DNA from: Bacteroidota bacterium
Lineage (GTDB): Bacteria; Bacteroidota; Bacteroidia; CAIKAF01
NCBI GenBank assembly: GCA_016866335.1
Contig: VGMT01000027.1
Span: 1 to 32,116, forward strand
DNA length: 32,116 nt
Direction of reading: 5' to 3'
The translations under genes and the position numbers were made by a program. Shown here piece by piece: positions 1 through 7,223 of this stretch (its first letter is position 1; every line of letters starts with the position of its first letter). Under the pieces are notes generated by a model. It made no database searches and was not told where the DNA came from. It was given only the letters and a program-made list of their open reading frames with translations.

Positions 1-1
1 A

Positions 2-103
2 ATTGAGTGGGGTAAATATACGCCTGAAGATGAGTTTTACAAAAAAACACTTGGATTTTATTTGAGAAACAAAAAGGAATTCCCTACATTTGCCCTCCAT
101 TAA
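2..103 (+). CDS. C-terminal fragment of an unidentified protein
   Basis: The reading frame is open from the window edge and ends at a TAA at 101-103, giving 33 residues that end in FPTFALH. The fragment is polar with several aromatics and has no recognisable motif. The real gene begins upstream of the window. It lies 11 bp before rpsU on the same strand, so the two may be cotranscribed. No function can be assigned. Confidence 0.5.
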   Translation: MEWGKYTPEDEFYKKTLGFYLRNKKEFPTFALH

Positions 104-114
104 AAAGAGTTCAC

Positions 115-312
115 ATGTTGATTATCCCCATCAAAGAAGGCGAAAACATCGACCGCGCACTAAAAAAGTTCAAACGCAAGTTTGAAAAAACAGGCGCCCT
201 TAAGCAGCTTCGCAAACGTCAGGCCTTTACCAAACCTTCGGTAGAACGCCGCGACGAAATCACCAAAGCCGCTTACATCGAGCAAATCCGCCGTCAGGAA
301 ACCAACATTTAA
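115..312 (+). CDS. rpsU: 30S ribosomal protein bS21
   Basis: This 65-residue basic protein matches bS21 in length, in composition and in the typical stretch ALKKFKRKFEKTG near residues 15-27, followed by an Arg/Lys-rich helix (LRKRQAFTKPSVERR). bS21 is a small-subunit protein near the anti-Shine-Dalgarno region of 16S rRNA. No strong Shine-Dalgarno sequence precedes the ATG, as is usual in Bacteroidetes. xerC starts 8 bp after its stop and hpf follows, so rpsU-xerC-hpf looks like one transcription unit. This order is, to my knowledge, common in the phylum. Confidence 0.93.
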   Translation: MLIIPIKEGENIDRALKKFKRKFEKTGALKQLRKRQAFTKPSVERRDEITKAAYIEQIRRQETNI

Positions 313-320
313 TCGCCCCC

Positions 321-1256
321 ATGCTGCCTCCGACCACGCTGGGCGGTTTTGATGGCATAGCGGCGTTTATTTTATACCTGAAATCGGAGCGGCGTTTTTC
401 ACCGCATACTTTACGAGCATATCAAAACGACCTGGAGCAATTCCAGGTTTTTTTGTTTGGATTGGAAGGCAACCCCACCTGGCATGAAGTTGATTCAGAC
501 GACCTTCGAAGGTTCCTGATCCACCTACGGCACCGGCAATTGGCCAGAACATCCATCAACCGCTCCCTTTCAACCCTACGTTCGTTTTTTCAATTCCTGA
601 AGCGGCAAAAACAAATTGAAAACGACCCTTCTAAAGACCTGAAAAACCTAAAAACCCCCAAGCGCCAACCCCATTTTTTAACCCCTACCCAAGCCGATTC
701 CCTGCTTAAAGATTTTAGCCTCGACGCCGATTTCGAAGGACTCCGAGACAAGGCCATGTTGGGTTGCTTTTTATTCACCGGCATGCGCCGGGCCGAACTG
801 ATTTCCATTAAAATCAACGATCTTTCCTTAGAAGCTGCAAGCCTTCGGGTTATGGGAAAACGCCAAAAAGAACGCATCTTGCCCCTGCACCCTATGCTGA
901 TCGATTGGCTTCGATTGTACCTGGACGCACGAACCTCTTTCCTGTCCAATTTTCCCAATACCGATTCCCAAGACCATCTGTTTCTAACCGACAAGGGCAA
1001 ACCCTGCTCCGGCGAATGGGTGTACCGGCAAACCAAAAAACACCTGAGCCGCATCACCCAAACCGATTACCGGGGGCCCCACCTGCTGCGGCATACCTTT
1101 GCTACTTGGCTGCTGAGTCAGGGTGCCGATATTTTGGCCGTAAAAGAAATCTTAGGCCATGCAGGTCTTGCAGCCACTCAGGTGTACACCCATGTAAGCA
1201 TTGAAAGGTTAAAATCGGCCTACGCCAAGGCCCATCCCAAAGGAAACAACGGTTAA
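321..1256 (+). CDS. xerC: Tyrosine recombinase XerC/XerD family (chromosome dimer resolution)
   Basis: The 311-residue protein has the two-domain layout of Xer recombinases. Residues about 12-100 form the SAM-like core-binding domain (ERRFSPHTLRAYQNDLEQF), and residues about 115-300 the catalytic domain. The catalytic set is complete: Arg156 (TGMRRAEL), Lys180 (MGKRQKER), His254 and Arg257 (PHLLRHTFA), His280 (LGHAG) and nucleophile Tyr289 (QVYTH). Length is slightly above the usual 295-305 because of about 10 extra N-terminal residues, so a later start is possible. Its place between rpsU and hpf, with no phage genes nearby, argues for the housekeeping dimer-resolution enzyme rather than a mobile integrase. 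XerC and XerD cannot be told apart from one copy. Confidence 0.9.
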   Translation: MLPPTTLGGFDGIAAFILYLKSERRFSPHTLRAYQNDLEQFQVFLFGLEGNPTWHEVDSDDLRRFLIHLRHRQLARTSINRSLSTLRSFFQFLKRQKQIENDPSKDLKNLKTPKRQPHFLTPTQADSLLKDFSLDADFEGLRDKAMLGCFLFTGMRRAELISIKINDLSLEAASLRVMGKRQKERILPLHPMLIDWLRLYLDARTSFLSNFPNTDSQDHLFLTDKGKPCSGEWVYRQTKKHLSRITQTDYRGPHLLRHTFATWLLSQGADILAVKEILGHAGLAATQVYTHVSIERLKSAYAKAHPKGNNG

Positions 1257-1354
1257 AATTTCCAAAAGCTCTTTTCTTTCCCTACCCTTTTTGGTAATTT
1301 GAGCCTGTTGGGCATCGTTTGCCTGCCGTACGCTTAACCTTAAAATCAAACCCT

Positions 1355-1639
1355 ATGAACATCCGCATTCTTGCTCCCGGCTTAAACTTGAAAGAATCCG
1401 TTAAAGAAAGAACCAATGCGAAGCTTTCAAAATTTTCTGAACGCATTCAAGATTTGGTGGCCGTAGAAGTTACCTTCAAGCGCACACCCAACGTGGAAGC
1501 TCCAAAAAGTGCCGAGGTTCGGTTGCGAATTCCTGGCAACGATTTGTTCGCTCAAAAAAAAGCAGTTCGGTTTGAGTCTGCCCTTGACGAGTGCATCGAT
1601 GCCCTAAGAAAGCAATGGGAAAAACAAAAAGGAAAATAA
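1355..1639 (+). CDS. hpf: Ribosome hibernation promoting factor (HPF/RaiA family, short form)
   Basis: The 94-residue product starts MNIRILAPGLNLKESVKERT and has the beta-alpha-beta-beta-beta-alpha pattern of HPF/YfiA proteins, with a basic tail (KQWEKQKGK). The family binds the decoding centre and helps ribosomes become inactive in stationary phase. The frame stays open 36 bp further upstream to an ATG at 1319, but residues 1-12 of that longer form do not look like the family, and TTTG-type promoter-like sequence lies at about 1297-1317, so 1355 is preferred. There is no long C-terminal dimerisation domain. The TAA at 1637-1639 lies inside a 37-bp sequence repeated at 2137-2173. Confidence 0.88.
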   Translation: MNIRILAPGLNLKESVKERTNAKLSKFSERIQDLVAVEVTFKRTPNVEAPKSAEVRLRIPGNDLFAQKKAVRFESALDECIDALRKQWEKQKGK

Positions 1640-1683
1640 TCACCTTGGATAATGCGCCTCGATGCTCCTGACTCCCGCGTCTA

Positions 1684-1884
1684 GGTTTTTAGCCAGGAAT
1701 GCACGAATGGTTGGGGTTGGGGCTGTGGCCACACGTGCAGAAATATACGGGGCAATACTTTTGGCGGCTGGGTTTTTAGCCACGAATGCACGAATGGTTG
1801 GGGTTGGGGCTGTGGCCACACGTGCAAAAATATACGGGGCATTACTTTTGGCGGCTGGGTTTTTAGCCACGAATGCACGAATGG
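1684..1884. repeat. Left tandem array, 87-bp unit
   Basis: Units begin at 1684, 1771 and 1858 with GGTTTTTAGCC; the period is exactly 87 bp. The first two units are near-identical throughout, and the third ends after the 20-bp core AGCCACGAATGCACGAATGG. Core copies lie at 1691-1710, 1778-1797 and 1865-1884. The rest of each unit contains a GGTTGGGGTTGGGG run and the palindrome GTGGCCAC. Because 87 is divisible by 3, spurious open frames run through on both strands. Confidence 0.85.
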
Positions 1885-1902
1885 GTTTGGTTGTGTTGGT
1901 AG

Positions 1903-2110
1903 CCCCAAAAACATTCCATTCCTGCATTCGTGGCTACCCTTTACAACGCATTTCAAATAACCACCAATTATGAATACCACGCCAAACCCGCCCCAAAAAC
2001 ATTCCATTCGTGCATTCGTGGCTACCCTAAAAACGCATTTCCAATAACCACCAATTATGAATACCACGCCAATCTCGCCCCAAAAACATTCCATTCGTGC
2101 ATTCGTGGCT
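1903..2110. repeat. Right tandem array, 87/88-bp unit, core inverted relative to the left array
   Basis: Units begin at 1903, 1991 and 2078 with CCCCAAAAACATTCCATT, giving periods of 88 and 87 bp. Each contains CCATTCGTGCATTCGTGGCT, the exact reverse complement of the left-array core, at 1916-1935 (one mismatch), 2004-2023 and 2091-2110. Outside the core, the right units (AATAACCACCAATTATGAATACCACGCC region) do not resemble the left units. The cores at 1865-1884 and 1916-1935 could pair as a hairpin. Confidence 0.82.
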
Positions 2111-2145
2111 CAGCTACCCGATGCTTAACTTACTATGGAAAATAA

Positions 2146-3018
2146 TCACCTTGGATAATGGGCCTCGATGCTCACTTTATAAACCAAGTTATCAAAGGGG
2201 CTCAAGCCATACACTTTCCATTCCTTCGGGCGGTTTGATGTCCAATGCGTAAAAGGCAACAACAGCATGCCCTGTTCTCCTGCTTTAAACTCCTGCAAAC
2301 CCTGTAAAAAAGCAGTTGGAAACCGTTCGTTGGGCGCAATTCGCAGCCCCATTTGTCCTGCCTCCGACCAATCGCCCTCCACCGGGCGGCCCTCTAAGGT
2401 CAGCAACAAATACCGCAACCGAATGGAATCTCCGTATTGAAGGTTCTTAGCCCTTTCGTTGAACGTTTCTTTAATCGCAAAGGGAGAAAAAGGTACAGAC
2501 TCTAAATCAGGTCTATAAAGTTGAATATAGGCTTTAAATTCATCAACGGCATAGGCGGCAGCACGATGTTGCTTTTGCCGGTTTAGCTCGGCCAATCCCT
2601 CGGCATTCCGAACTTCCAACACCCTGAACCGCAAGCGAACCAAACTGTCGTGCAGCAGCCCCCCCAATCCAAGGTTCCGGAATTCAGGTATGCTATGAAA
2701 AGCCCTTGCCGTCCATTGAATGGCTCCCGAATCGCCCGCACTCAAATAGGGCAGCACGGCCATTAAATCGTTCGGATTGTTGGATTCCACTTTATGGACT
2801 TCCAAACTAAACCCCGACGTAGGCTCTAGAATGGAGTCGGCCGAATTGGCCAGCCAAACCGACATGCTTAGCCAAGCACTTGAATCGCCCGTTGGCCCTC
2901 CATCCAAATCGCGGTCAAAATGCAAAGCCACCTCTGGGCCGACTTTTTCAAAATCAGACCGCCAAAAACAACCGTAGGCACTCAAAACCAATCCGGCCAA
3001 AAACAATCGAAACATCAT
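2146..3018 (-). CDS. Lipoprotein with two degenerate FKBP-like domains
   Basis: The 290-residue protein opens with a lipoprotein signal (MMFRLFLAGLVLSAYGC), so it is probably anchored in the envelope. Two stretches resemble the FKBP fold: residues about 45-130 (YLSAGDSGAIQW, then DSLVRLRFRVLEV) and about 190-287 (YGDSIRLRYLLLTLEG, FLQGLQEFKAGEQGMLLLP, DNLVYKVSIE). They are joined by a charged helical linker. Aromatic active-site residues of true FKBPs are poorly kept, so a chaperone role is more likely than strong isomerase activity; this is inference. Its start overlaps the end of the upstream FKBP lipoprotein by 4 bp (ATGA), showing translational coupling in an nrnA operon. Its last codons are duplicated at 1640-1667. 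Confidence 0.7.
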   Translation of the reverse strand: MMFRLFLAGLVLSAYGCFWRSDFEKVGPEVALHFDRDLDGGPTGDSSAWLSMSVWLANSADSILEPTSGFSLEVHKVESNNPNDLMAVLPYLSAGDSGAIQWTARAFHSIPEFRNLGLGGLLHDSLVRLRFRVLEVRNAEGLAELNRQKQHRAAAYAVDEFKAYIQLYRPDLESVPFSPFAIKETFNERAKNLQYGDSIRLRYLLLTLEGRPVEGDWSEAGQMGLRIAPNERFPTAFLQGLQEFKAGEQGMLLLPFTHWTSNRPKEWKVYGLSPFDNLVYKVSIEAHYPR

Positions 3019-3542
3019 GGTTGTATCTGCATTAATTTAACCCGATACGCTACGGGTGTATATGGAGGTATTTTATCTAAATCGCCCAACAACCCAAAGG
3101 CCAAATACGAGGGAATCAACAACAGGCACTCCTCTCCTACTTCCATGCTCAACAGTCCGTCCTGCAAACCCGATTCAATGGGGTCGTAGGCCAACCTAAA
3201 CACCTCGGAACTGTCGTGGGTAGAAAAACAAGGACTGCCGTCCAGCAAGGAGGCTTCATATTGAACCGCGACCCAATCCCCCGCCTTGGGCTTCATCCCT
3301 GATTTTTCTTTTGAAATCCGAACCAAATGCAAGCCCGTCCCCTTGGTTTCATACCGAAGTTTGCGGCGTTCCAGGTAATTTTTAATCAGCCATTGCTCCT
3401 CTTGTATTTGCCGCTGGTTAACCTGAACCAACTCCTCCTGAAGTTTTTCCTGCGAAATCTGGGGCACATTTGGCTGTTCTTCGGCCGTTCCCCCGCAGCT
3501 CCAGGCAATCTGCATCAAAGCAAACAGCAACAGAAACCTCAT
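3015..3542 (-). CDS. FKBP-type peptidyl-prolyl isomerase lipoprotein, GldI-like
   Basis: The 175-residue protein has a short lipoprotein signal ([16 protein letters not shown]), a Gln/Glu-rich coiled segment at about 30-62 and a C-terminal FKBP domain. FKBP hallmarks visible are WVAVQYEASLLDG, the segment GLQDGLLSMEVGEECLLLIP, and YLAFG in place of AYG. GldI, a lipoprotein of this type, is needed for gliding in Flavobacterium, and similar genes sit next to nrnA-type genes there, to my recollection. It overlaps nrnA by 4 bp at its start and the second FKBP-like gene by 4 bp at its end. GldI orthology is likely but unproven; another periplasmic FKBP is the alternative. Confidence 0.75.
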   Translation of the reverse strand: MRFLLLFALMQIAWSCGGTAEEQPNVPQISQEKLQEELVQVNQRQIQEEQWLIKNYLERRKLRYETKGTGLHLVRISKEKSGMKPKAGDWVAVQYEASLLDGSPCFSTHDSSEVFRLAYDPIESGLQDGLLSMEVGEECLLLIPSYLAFGLLGDLDKIPPYTPVAYRVKLMQIQP

Positions 3543-4537
3543 AGCGAAAAGGTAAAGATCTCACCTACCCTCTCCATAAAAAATTGAACGGTGTCCTGGC
3601 AATGGCTGTCAAAGCGTCCGCCTGCAGCATACTTGTGTCCTCCGCCATTAAAATACTTTTCTGCAAACCCGTTAACCTCTATCCCTTGTTTTGAGCGGAA
3701 TGAAATGCGGGTTACCCCGGCTTCTTTTTCATGAAACAAAAAGGCCGCTCGGTTGCCTTGAATGGACAAGCCAAAATTGACCCAACCTTCTGTGGCGCCG
3801 GGCTTAAGCCCCAAGGCTTGGCTCTCTTCAAAGTTAATTTCAATCCAGGCCAAGGGCAATTCAGGGTGCTGAACCAATTTATCTTTTAAAATAAAACCCC
3901 TTAATCGAAGAGCCTCCAACGATTCTTGTTCAAACAAGCGGTCGGTTAAAGCCCTGTAATCCAGGTCAGATTTTAATAGGGCGGCCGCAATTTCAAAGGT
4001 GTTGGGACTAAGGGCGTATTGAAAGCGACCTGTGTCGGTTAACAAACCTGTCATCAGGCACTGGGCGGCATCGGCGGGGCAATCTCCCTGAATCAATCCG
4101 GCCAGCAGTTCGCAGGTAGAGCTGGCCGAGGTCCTATGAAAAAGCGCATCAAAGGTTTCGGGTTCGGGGTGGTGATCGATGCACCAAATGGGGCAAGTTA
4201 ATCTGTTTATGGCCTGGCTCAGTTCTTCACCACACCGGTTTCGCCGCGAAAAATCCAGAAGCACTACCAAATCAGCCCCCTGCAAGGGACCATCGGGTCC
4301 CTGTAAATCCTCAGACCTTGGTACAACAATTGAAGCGCTGCCCGGTAAAAAGGTCAAAAAATCGGGTACCGTATCTGGGCTTATCGGTAAAGATGAAATA
4401 CCATAATGACCGCACAAGGCATGCCAACCCAATAAACTGCCAATGGCGTCTCCATCGGGGCGGCTGTGGCAAATGGCCACCACTTTTTCCTTTGCTTTTA
4501 AGGAATTCCAATCTAGTTGTGGTATTTCAGGTTTCAA
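3539..4537 (-). CDS. nrnA: DHH-family phosphoesterase, NrnA-type nanoRNase/pAp phosphatase
   Basis: The 332-residue protein shows the DHH/DHHA1 architecture. Motif I is [11 protein letters not shown] (residues 24-34), motif II is LLDFS near residue 92, motif III is IDHH near residue 120, and the DHHA1 motif is [10 protein letters not shown] near the C-terminus. These Asp/His residues bind two Mn ions. NrnA enzymes degrade short oligoribonucleotides and dephosphorylate pAp. It is the first gene of a three-gene operon with 4-bp overlaps, followed by two FKBP-like lipoproteins. It is divergent from ndk, whose promoter lies just outside its start codon. Confidence 0.88.
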   Translation of the reverse strand: MKPEIPQLDWNSLKAKEKVVAICHSRPDGDAIGSLLGWHALCGHYGISSLPISPDTVPDFLTFLPGSASIVVPRSEDLQGPDGPLQGADLVVLLDFSRRNRCGEELSQAINRLTCPIWCIDHHPEPETFDALFHRTSASSTCELLAGLIQGDCPADAAQCLMTGLLTDTGRFQYALSPNTFEIAAALLKSDLDYRALTDRLFEQESLEALRLRGFILKDKLVQHPELPLAWIEINFEESQALGLKPGATEGWVNFGLSIQGNRAAFLFHEKEAGVTRISFRSKQGIEVNGFAEKYFNGGGHKYAAGGRFDSHCQDTVQFFMERVGEIFTFSL

Positions 4538-4560
4538 ATCGGCTGGTTTATGTACTTTTG
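4532..4560 (+). promoter_or_regulatory. Bacteroidetes-type promoter for ndk-trmH
   Basis: TACTTTTG at 4553-4560 is an exact match to the TAnnTTTG -7 element. A TTTC at 4532-4535, 17 bp upstream, could serve as a weak -33 element. Transcription would start near 4567, leaving a leader of about 20 nt before the ndk ATG at 4586. This excludes the longer open frame that begins at 4517. Confidence 0.6.
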
Positions 4561-4585
4561 CACGAAATTAACAAAACAAAACGCA

Positions 4586-5008
4586 ATGAGCGGAAACAGA
4601 ACTTTCACCATGGTTAAGCCCGATGCCGTAGAAAACGGACACATGGGTAACATTATTGCCGACATTACAGCCGCCGGATTTAAAGTGGTAGCCATGCGGT
4701 ATTTGAAATTAAGTGCAGAGCAAGCCGGCAAGTTTTATGCTGTGCACAGCGAGCGTCCTTTCTATGGAGAACTGGTTTCCTACATGTCTTCAGGCCCGAT
4801 TGTGGCTGCGGTTTTAGAGAAAGAAAATGCGGTTTCCGACTTCCGTACGCTGATTGGCGCTACCGACCCCAGCAAAGCCGAGGCAGGAACCATTCGCGCT
4901 AAATACGCCCAAAGCATTGCTGCCAATGCCGTTCATGGAAGCGACAGCGATGAAAATGCCGGCATTGAAGCTGCTTTCTTCTTTTCAAACCTCGATATGG
5001 TTTCTTAA
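4586..5008 (+). CDS. ndk: Nucleoside diphosphate kinase
   Basis: The 140-residue product has the family's normal length. It shows the N-terminal strand [13 protein letters not shown], the substrate loop [12 protein letters not shown], and the active-site segment [20 protein letters not shown] with the phosphorylated histidine at His117. The enzyme moves the gamma phosphate from ATP to other (d)NDPs via phosphohistidine in the cytoplasm. The ATG at 4586 is preferred over an in-frame ATG at 4517 because of family length and the promoter at 4553-4560. The stop codon overlaps the trmH start by one base (TAATG), so the two genes are coupled. Confidence 0.95.
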   Translation: MSGNRTFTMVKPDAVENGHMGNIIADITAAGFKVVAMRYLKLSAEQAGKFYAVHSERPFYGELVSYMSSGPIVAAVLEKENAVSDFRTLIGATDPSKAEAGTIRAKYAQSIAANAVHGSDSDENAGIEAAFFFSNLDMVS

Positions 5009-5694
5009 TGGAAATTCCAGGAGAACGGCTACCGAACTACCTGGATTTTCTATTGGAGCATCTTACTCCGCACAAAGCGGCGCTTTTTTCTGAAAAAGCC
5101 GCCCAAAGAACCCGAAAGGTTACCGTAGTGCTCGAAAACCTGTTTCAGGCACACAACGCCAGCGCTATTCTTAGATCTTGCGATTGTTTTGGGGTGCAAG
5201 ATGTGTACATCATTGAAAAATCGAACACCTTTAGTACCACCCATCAAATTTCCTTGGGCAGCAGCCGCTGGTTAACCCTTTACCGGTTTGACGGCGATCA
5301 AGCGGTGGCCAACTGCTACGCCGCCCTACGCAAAGCGGGATTCCGTATTTATGCAGCAACGCCCCACCAAGAAGATGTAAATATAGAAGACTTGGAATGC
5401 GACCAACCCATTGCGCTGGTTTTTGGTACTGAAATGCAAGGCCTAAGCCCAGAAGCCTTGCAAGGAGCCGATGCCTACGTTAAAATCCCAATGGTTGGTT
5501 TTACCGAAAGCCTAAACGTCAGTGTGTCGGCCGCCGTTTGCCTTCACCACCTCACTTGGAAACTAAAGCAAAAGAACAACCTGCCTTATGGTCTTTCCCC
5601 TCAAGAACAGCTTGAGCTAAAAATCAGTTGGGCCGAGAACTCCTCCCGCCGAAGCACCGAATTGCGGGAAGCCTTTCTTCGAAACCTTAAATGA
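5008..5694 (+). CDS. trmH: SpoU/TrmH-family tRNA (guanosine-2'-O-)methyltransferase
   Basis: The 228-residue protein carries the three SPOUT knot motifs: motif 1 HNASAILRSCDCFG near residue 50 with the conserved Asn and Arg, motif 2 LVFGTEMQGLSP near residue 140, and motif 3 IPMVGFTESLNVSVSAAV near residues 167-184. N-terminal helices (PNYLDFLLEHLTPHK) and a C-terminal helical tail match TrmH, which methylates the ribose of G18 in the D-loop of tRNA. It starts on the last base of the ndk stop codon. A different SpoU target such as 23S rRNA cannot be ruled out, but the motif-1 and tail arrangement favours TrmH. Confidence 0.85.
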   Translation: MEIPGERLPNYLDFLLEHLTPHKAALFSEKAAQRTRKVTVVLENLFQAHNASAILRSCDCFGVQDVYIIEKSNTFSTTHQISLGSSRWLTLYRFDGDQAVANCYAALRKAGFRIYAATPHQEDVNIEDLECDQPIALVFGTEMQGLSPEALQGADAYVKIPMVGFTESLNVSVSAAVCLHHLTWKLKQKNNLPYGLSPQEQLELKISWAENSSRRSTELREAFLRNLK

Positions 5695-5782
5695 GCTAGG
5701 GGTATCCCATTGACGCAGGTCCATAATACAAACCTAGGGAAGAGGCATCCCATTGAATTCATCGGGCAGCCAAATACCCAGG

Positions 5783-6562
5783 TTAAAAACCAATATCCAA
5801 CCAATATCCGCTGTGGGAGCGAAGATTAAACACCAAATCTCCTTCCAAGAACAAATACTGCCCACGCAGTCCCAATAAGGTGCCCGACCAAGAAAAAGGC
5901 CGGTCTAACTTTAGGGATTGAGGTTTGGAAGGATAGGCCAAAACAGGGTATTCAAACCGATGCAGTTCCCAATCCTTCTCAGGAATCAAATACGTTTGAA
6001 GGGAAGGGGGAAGCGCTTGCCAAACTTTAGGCATTTGCTCCTTGAAATCGATGCGGGCATCGTCTTCTCCTTTTAGCATTTTATCGCGGGGCGTTTTGTC
6101 GCTGAAAACCGCTTTCAAGGCTACTTCCATTTTTCCAGCCAAAGCCCTGTATGGAGTGGAAGCAATAGCCAAGGCGCTGATGGCACCTTGGTCGATCCAA
6201 CGCGTTGGCCTTTGATGTGTGCGGGTAACCCCTACCTTGACGTTTGAGGTGGCTGCCAGGTACACAAAATGAGGTTGAACATGCTGTTCAAATTCAAACT
6301 GGGCATCTCTGCCTTTACCCAAATGCCCTAAACACAATTCAGGACGCAAAATACACTCTGAAGCCTCGGGGCTGATTTGATGGCAGGAAAAACAAAATCC
6401 CTGTGAAAAAATACGGTCTGCCCTTCCGCAGTTCAAACATTCTGTATCTCCATGAAATTCCAAACGAATTTGCTTCCCAACCCATTGGTTCAGGTTGATT
6501 CGTGCATCACCTTGGGCAGAAACCAAAGAATACGAAACAGGAGAGGTATGTTCAACCTCCAT
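5783..6562 (-). CDS. DUF2797 family protein with a zinc-ribbon-like cysteine set
   Basis: I recognise the DUF2797 pattern: an N-terminal beta-rich part, a Cys cluster (CLNCG, then CFSCH; C-x2-C twice) near residues 45-65 that should bind zinc, then VYLAATSNVKVGVTR, RWIDQGAISAL and GKMEVALKAVFSDKTPRDKML. The KVGVTR/RWIDQGA stretch recalls GIY-YIG-like folds, but that link is my inference. Function is unknown. The open frame extends to an ATG at 6592, but a perfect -7 element lies at 6597-6604, which would put transcription start at about 6591. I therefore prefer the second Met (6562, MEVEHTSPV); otherwise the message would be nearly leaderless. It is convergent with trmH, 88 bp away. Confidence 0.75.
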   Translation of the reverse strand: MEVEHTSPVSYSLVSAQGDARINLNQWVGKQIRLEFHGDTECLNCGRADRIFSQGFCFSCHQISPEASECILRPELCLGHLGKGRDAQFEFEQHVQPHFVYLAATSNVKVGVTRTHQRPTRWIDQGAISALAIASTPYRALAGKMEVALKAVFSDKTPRDKMLKGEDDARIDFKEQMPKVWQALPPSLQTYLIPEKDWELHRFEYPVLAYPSKPQSLKLDRPFSWSGTLLGLRGQYLFLEGDLVFNLRSHSGYWLDIGF

Positions 6563-6596
6563 TTTTTGAAGAAGAAACCGCGCATTTTGCATAGAC

Positions 6597-6604
6597 CAAA
6601 GGTA
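6597..6604 (-). promoter_or_regulatory. -7 element of the DUF2797 gene
   Basis: On the minus strand this reads TACCTTTG, an exact TAnnTTTG match, five bases before the first possible ATG (6592). No good -33 TTTG is seen at the expected spacing. If it is used, it sets the gene start at 6562 or implies leaderless translation from 6592. Confidence 0.45.
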
Positions 6605-6734
6605 GGTATTGGCCGCTGGAATCGGCAGAGTAACAACCCATTTTGCAGGGACCGAATGCCTCTAAAATTCCTTTTTCGTATCATCTACAAAGGCAAGGCA
6701 TTTATTTTTCGAACGCAAGCCCTACCTTTAAGCT

Positions 6735-7223
6735 ATGATTCGAATTCTAATTTCGTGTACCCTTTTCTTCTTCGGTATGACCTTGCATGGCCAATATACT
6801 TCTAATCCGGTAGGCCGAGTTGCCAACCACATGTTCTTTAGCAAACAATACGCACCCCTTTTTGAACCCGGTTTTAAGGTCTATAATCCCAATAAGGAAA
6901 GCATAGAATTTCTGAAAAAACACAAAAAACAGATTGGTTTTAAATGCATCTTGGGGTTCTGGTGCGACGATTCAAAAGCACATGTTCCATCTTTTTTAAA
7001 AATAATGGAACAGGTGGGTATGGACGAAGAGGGATACAGAATGTATGGTGTTGACGAAAATAAGCAAGCCGCTTTTGAAGGGTTTAATGCCATGAGAATT
7101 GAGTTTGTTCCTACCATTATTGTATTCTACGACAAACAAGAGATAGGGCGTTGGGTTGAATCGCCAAAAGAAAGCCTTGAGCAAGATTTGGTGAAGATTT
7201 TAAAAACGTATTTGAACAAATGA
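6735..7223 (+). CDS. Exported thioredoxin-fold protein with a single-cysteine WCxDS motif
   Basis: The 162-residue protein begins with a hydrophobic signal-like segment (MIRILISCTLFFFGMTLHGQ). It then has a thioredoxin-fold core: CILGFWCDDSKAHVPSF near residues 73-89, a linker GVDENKQAAFEG, and VEFVPTI-type cis-proline strand IEFVPTIIVFYDKQEIGRWV near residues 127-146. The usual WCxxC redox pair is replaced by WCDDS, so it has only the first cysteine. Related single-Cys 'thioredoxin family' proteins occur in Bacteroidetes. It may act in monothiol chemistry or simply bind; the true role is unknown. Its stop overlaps the meaB start (ATGA), so both are made together. A near-consensus -7 sequence, TACCTTTA, is at 6723-6730. 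Confidence 0.78.
   Translation: MIRILISCTLFFFGMTLHGQYTSNPVGRVANHMFFSKQYAPLFEPGFKVYNPNKESIEFLKKHKKQIGFKCILGFWCDDSKAHVPSFLKIMEQVGMDEEGYRMYGVDENKQAAFEGFNAMRIEFVPTIIVFYDKQEIGRWVESPKESLEQDLVKILKTYLNK

Larger units (their letters stand above)
1631..2173. repeat. 506-bp repeat block bounded by a 37-bp direct duplication
   Basis: Bases 1631-1667 and 2137-2173 are the same 37-bp sequence with one mismatch (C1655 versus G2161), offset by 506 bp. Copy 1 carries the hpf stop codon. Copy 2 carries the stop codon and last eight codons of the convergent FKBP-like lipoprotein gene. Joining the two copies would place the TAA of hpf directly against the TGA of the opposite gene, so the material between them looks like a later insertion or duplication into a tight convergent junction. 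The interior is built from two tandem arrays in opposite orientation. No transposase is present. Confidence 0.8.

Noticed and set aside
590-1057. 155-codon open frame antisense to xerC.
   Set aside because: It lies wholly inside a gene with a full set of catalytic residues and its translation has no recognisable features.
321-1256. XerC as the integrase of a mobile element.
   Set aside because: It is embedded between rpsU and hpf without phage or transfer genes, and no attachment-site duplication is seen around it.
1684-2110. Possible CRISPR-like array.
   Set aside because: Repeats are 87 bp with no unique spacers, orientation flips midway, and no cas gene is present.
1640-2145. Several open frames of 70-137 codons on both strands within the repeat block.
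   Set aside because: The 87-bp period is a multiple of three, so tandem copies keep frames open on both strands. The predicted peptides are repeats of one another and resemble no protein; one ends in the duplicated tail of the neighbouring lipoprotein gene.
5701-5756. Short direct repeat (GGTATCCCATTGA / GGCATCCCATTGA) between trmH and the DUF2797 gene.
   Set aside because: Only 12 of 13 bases, no further structure, and no associated element; may be chance.
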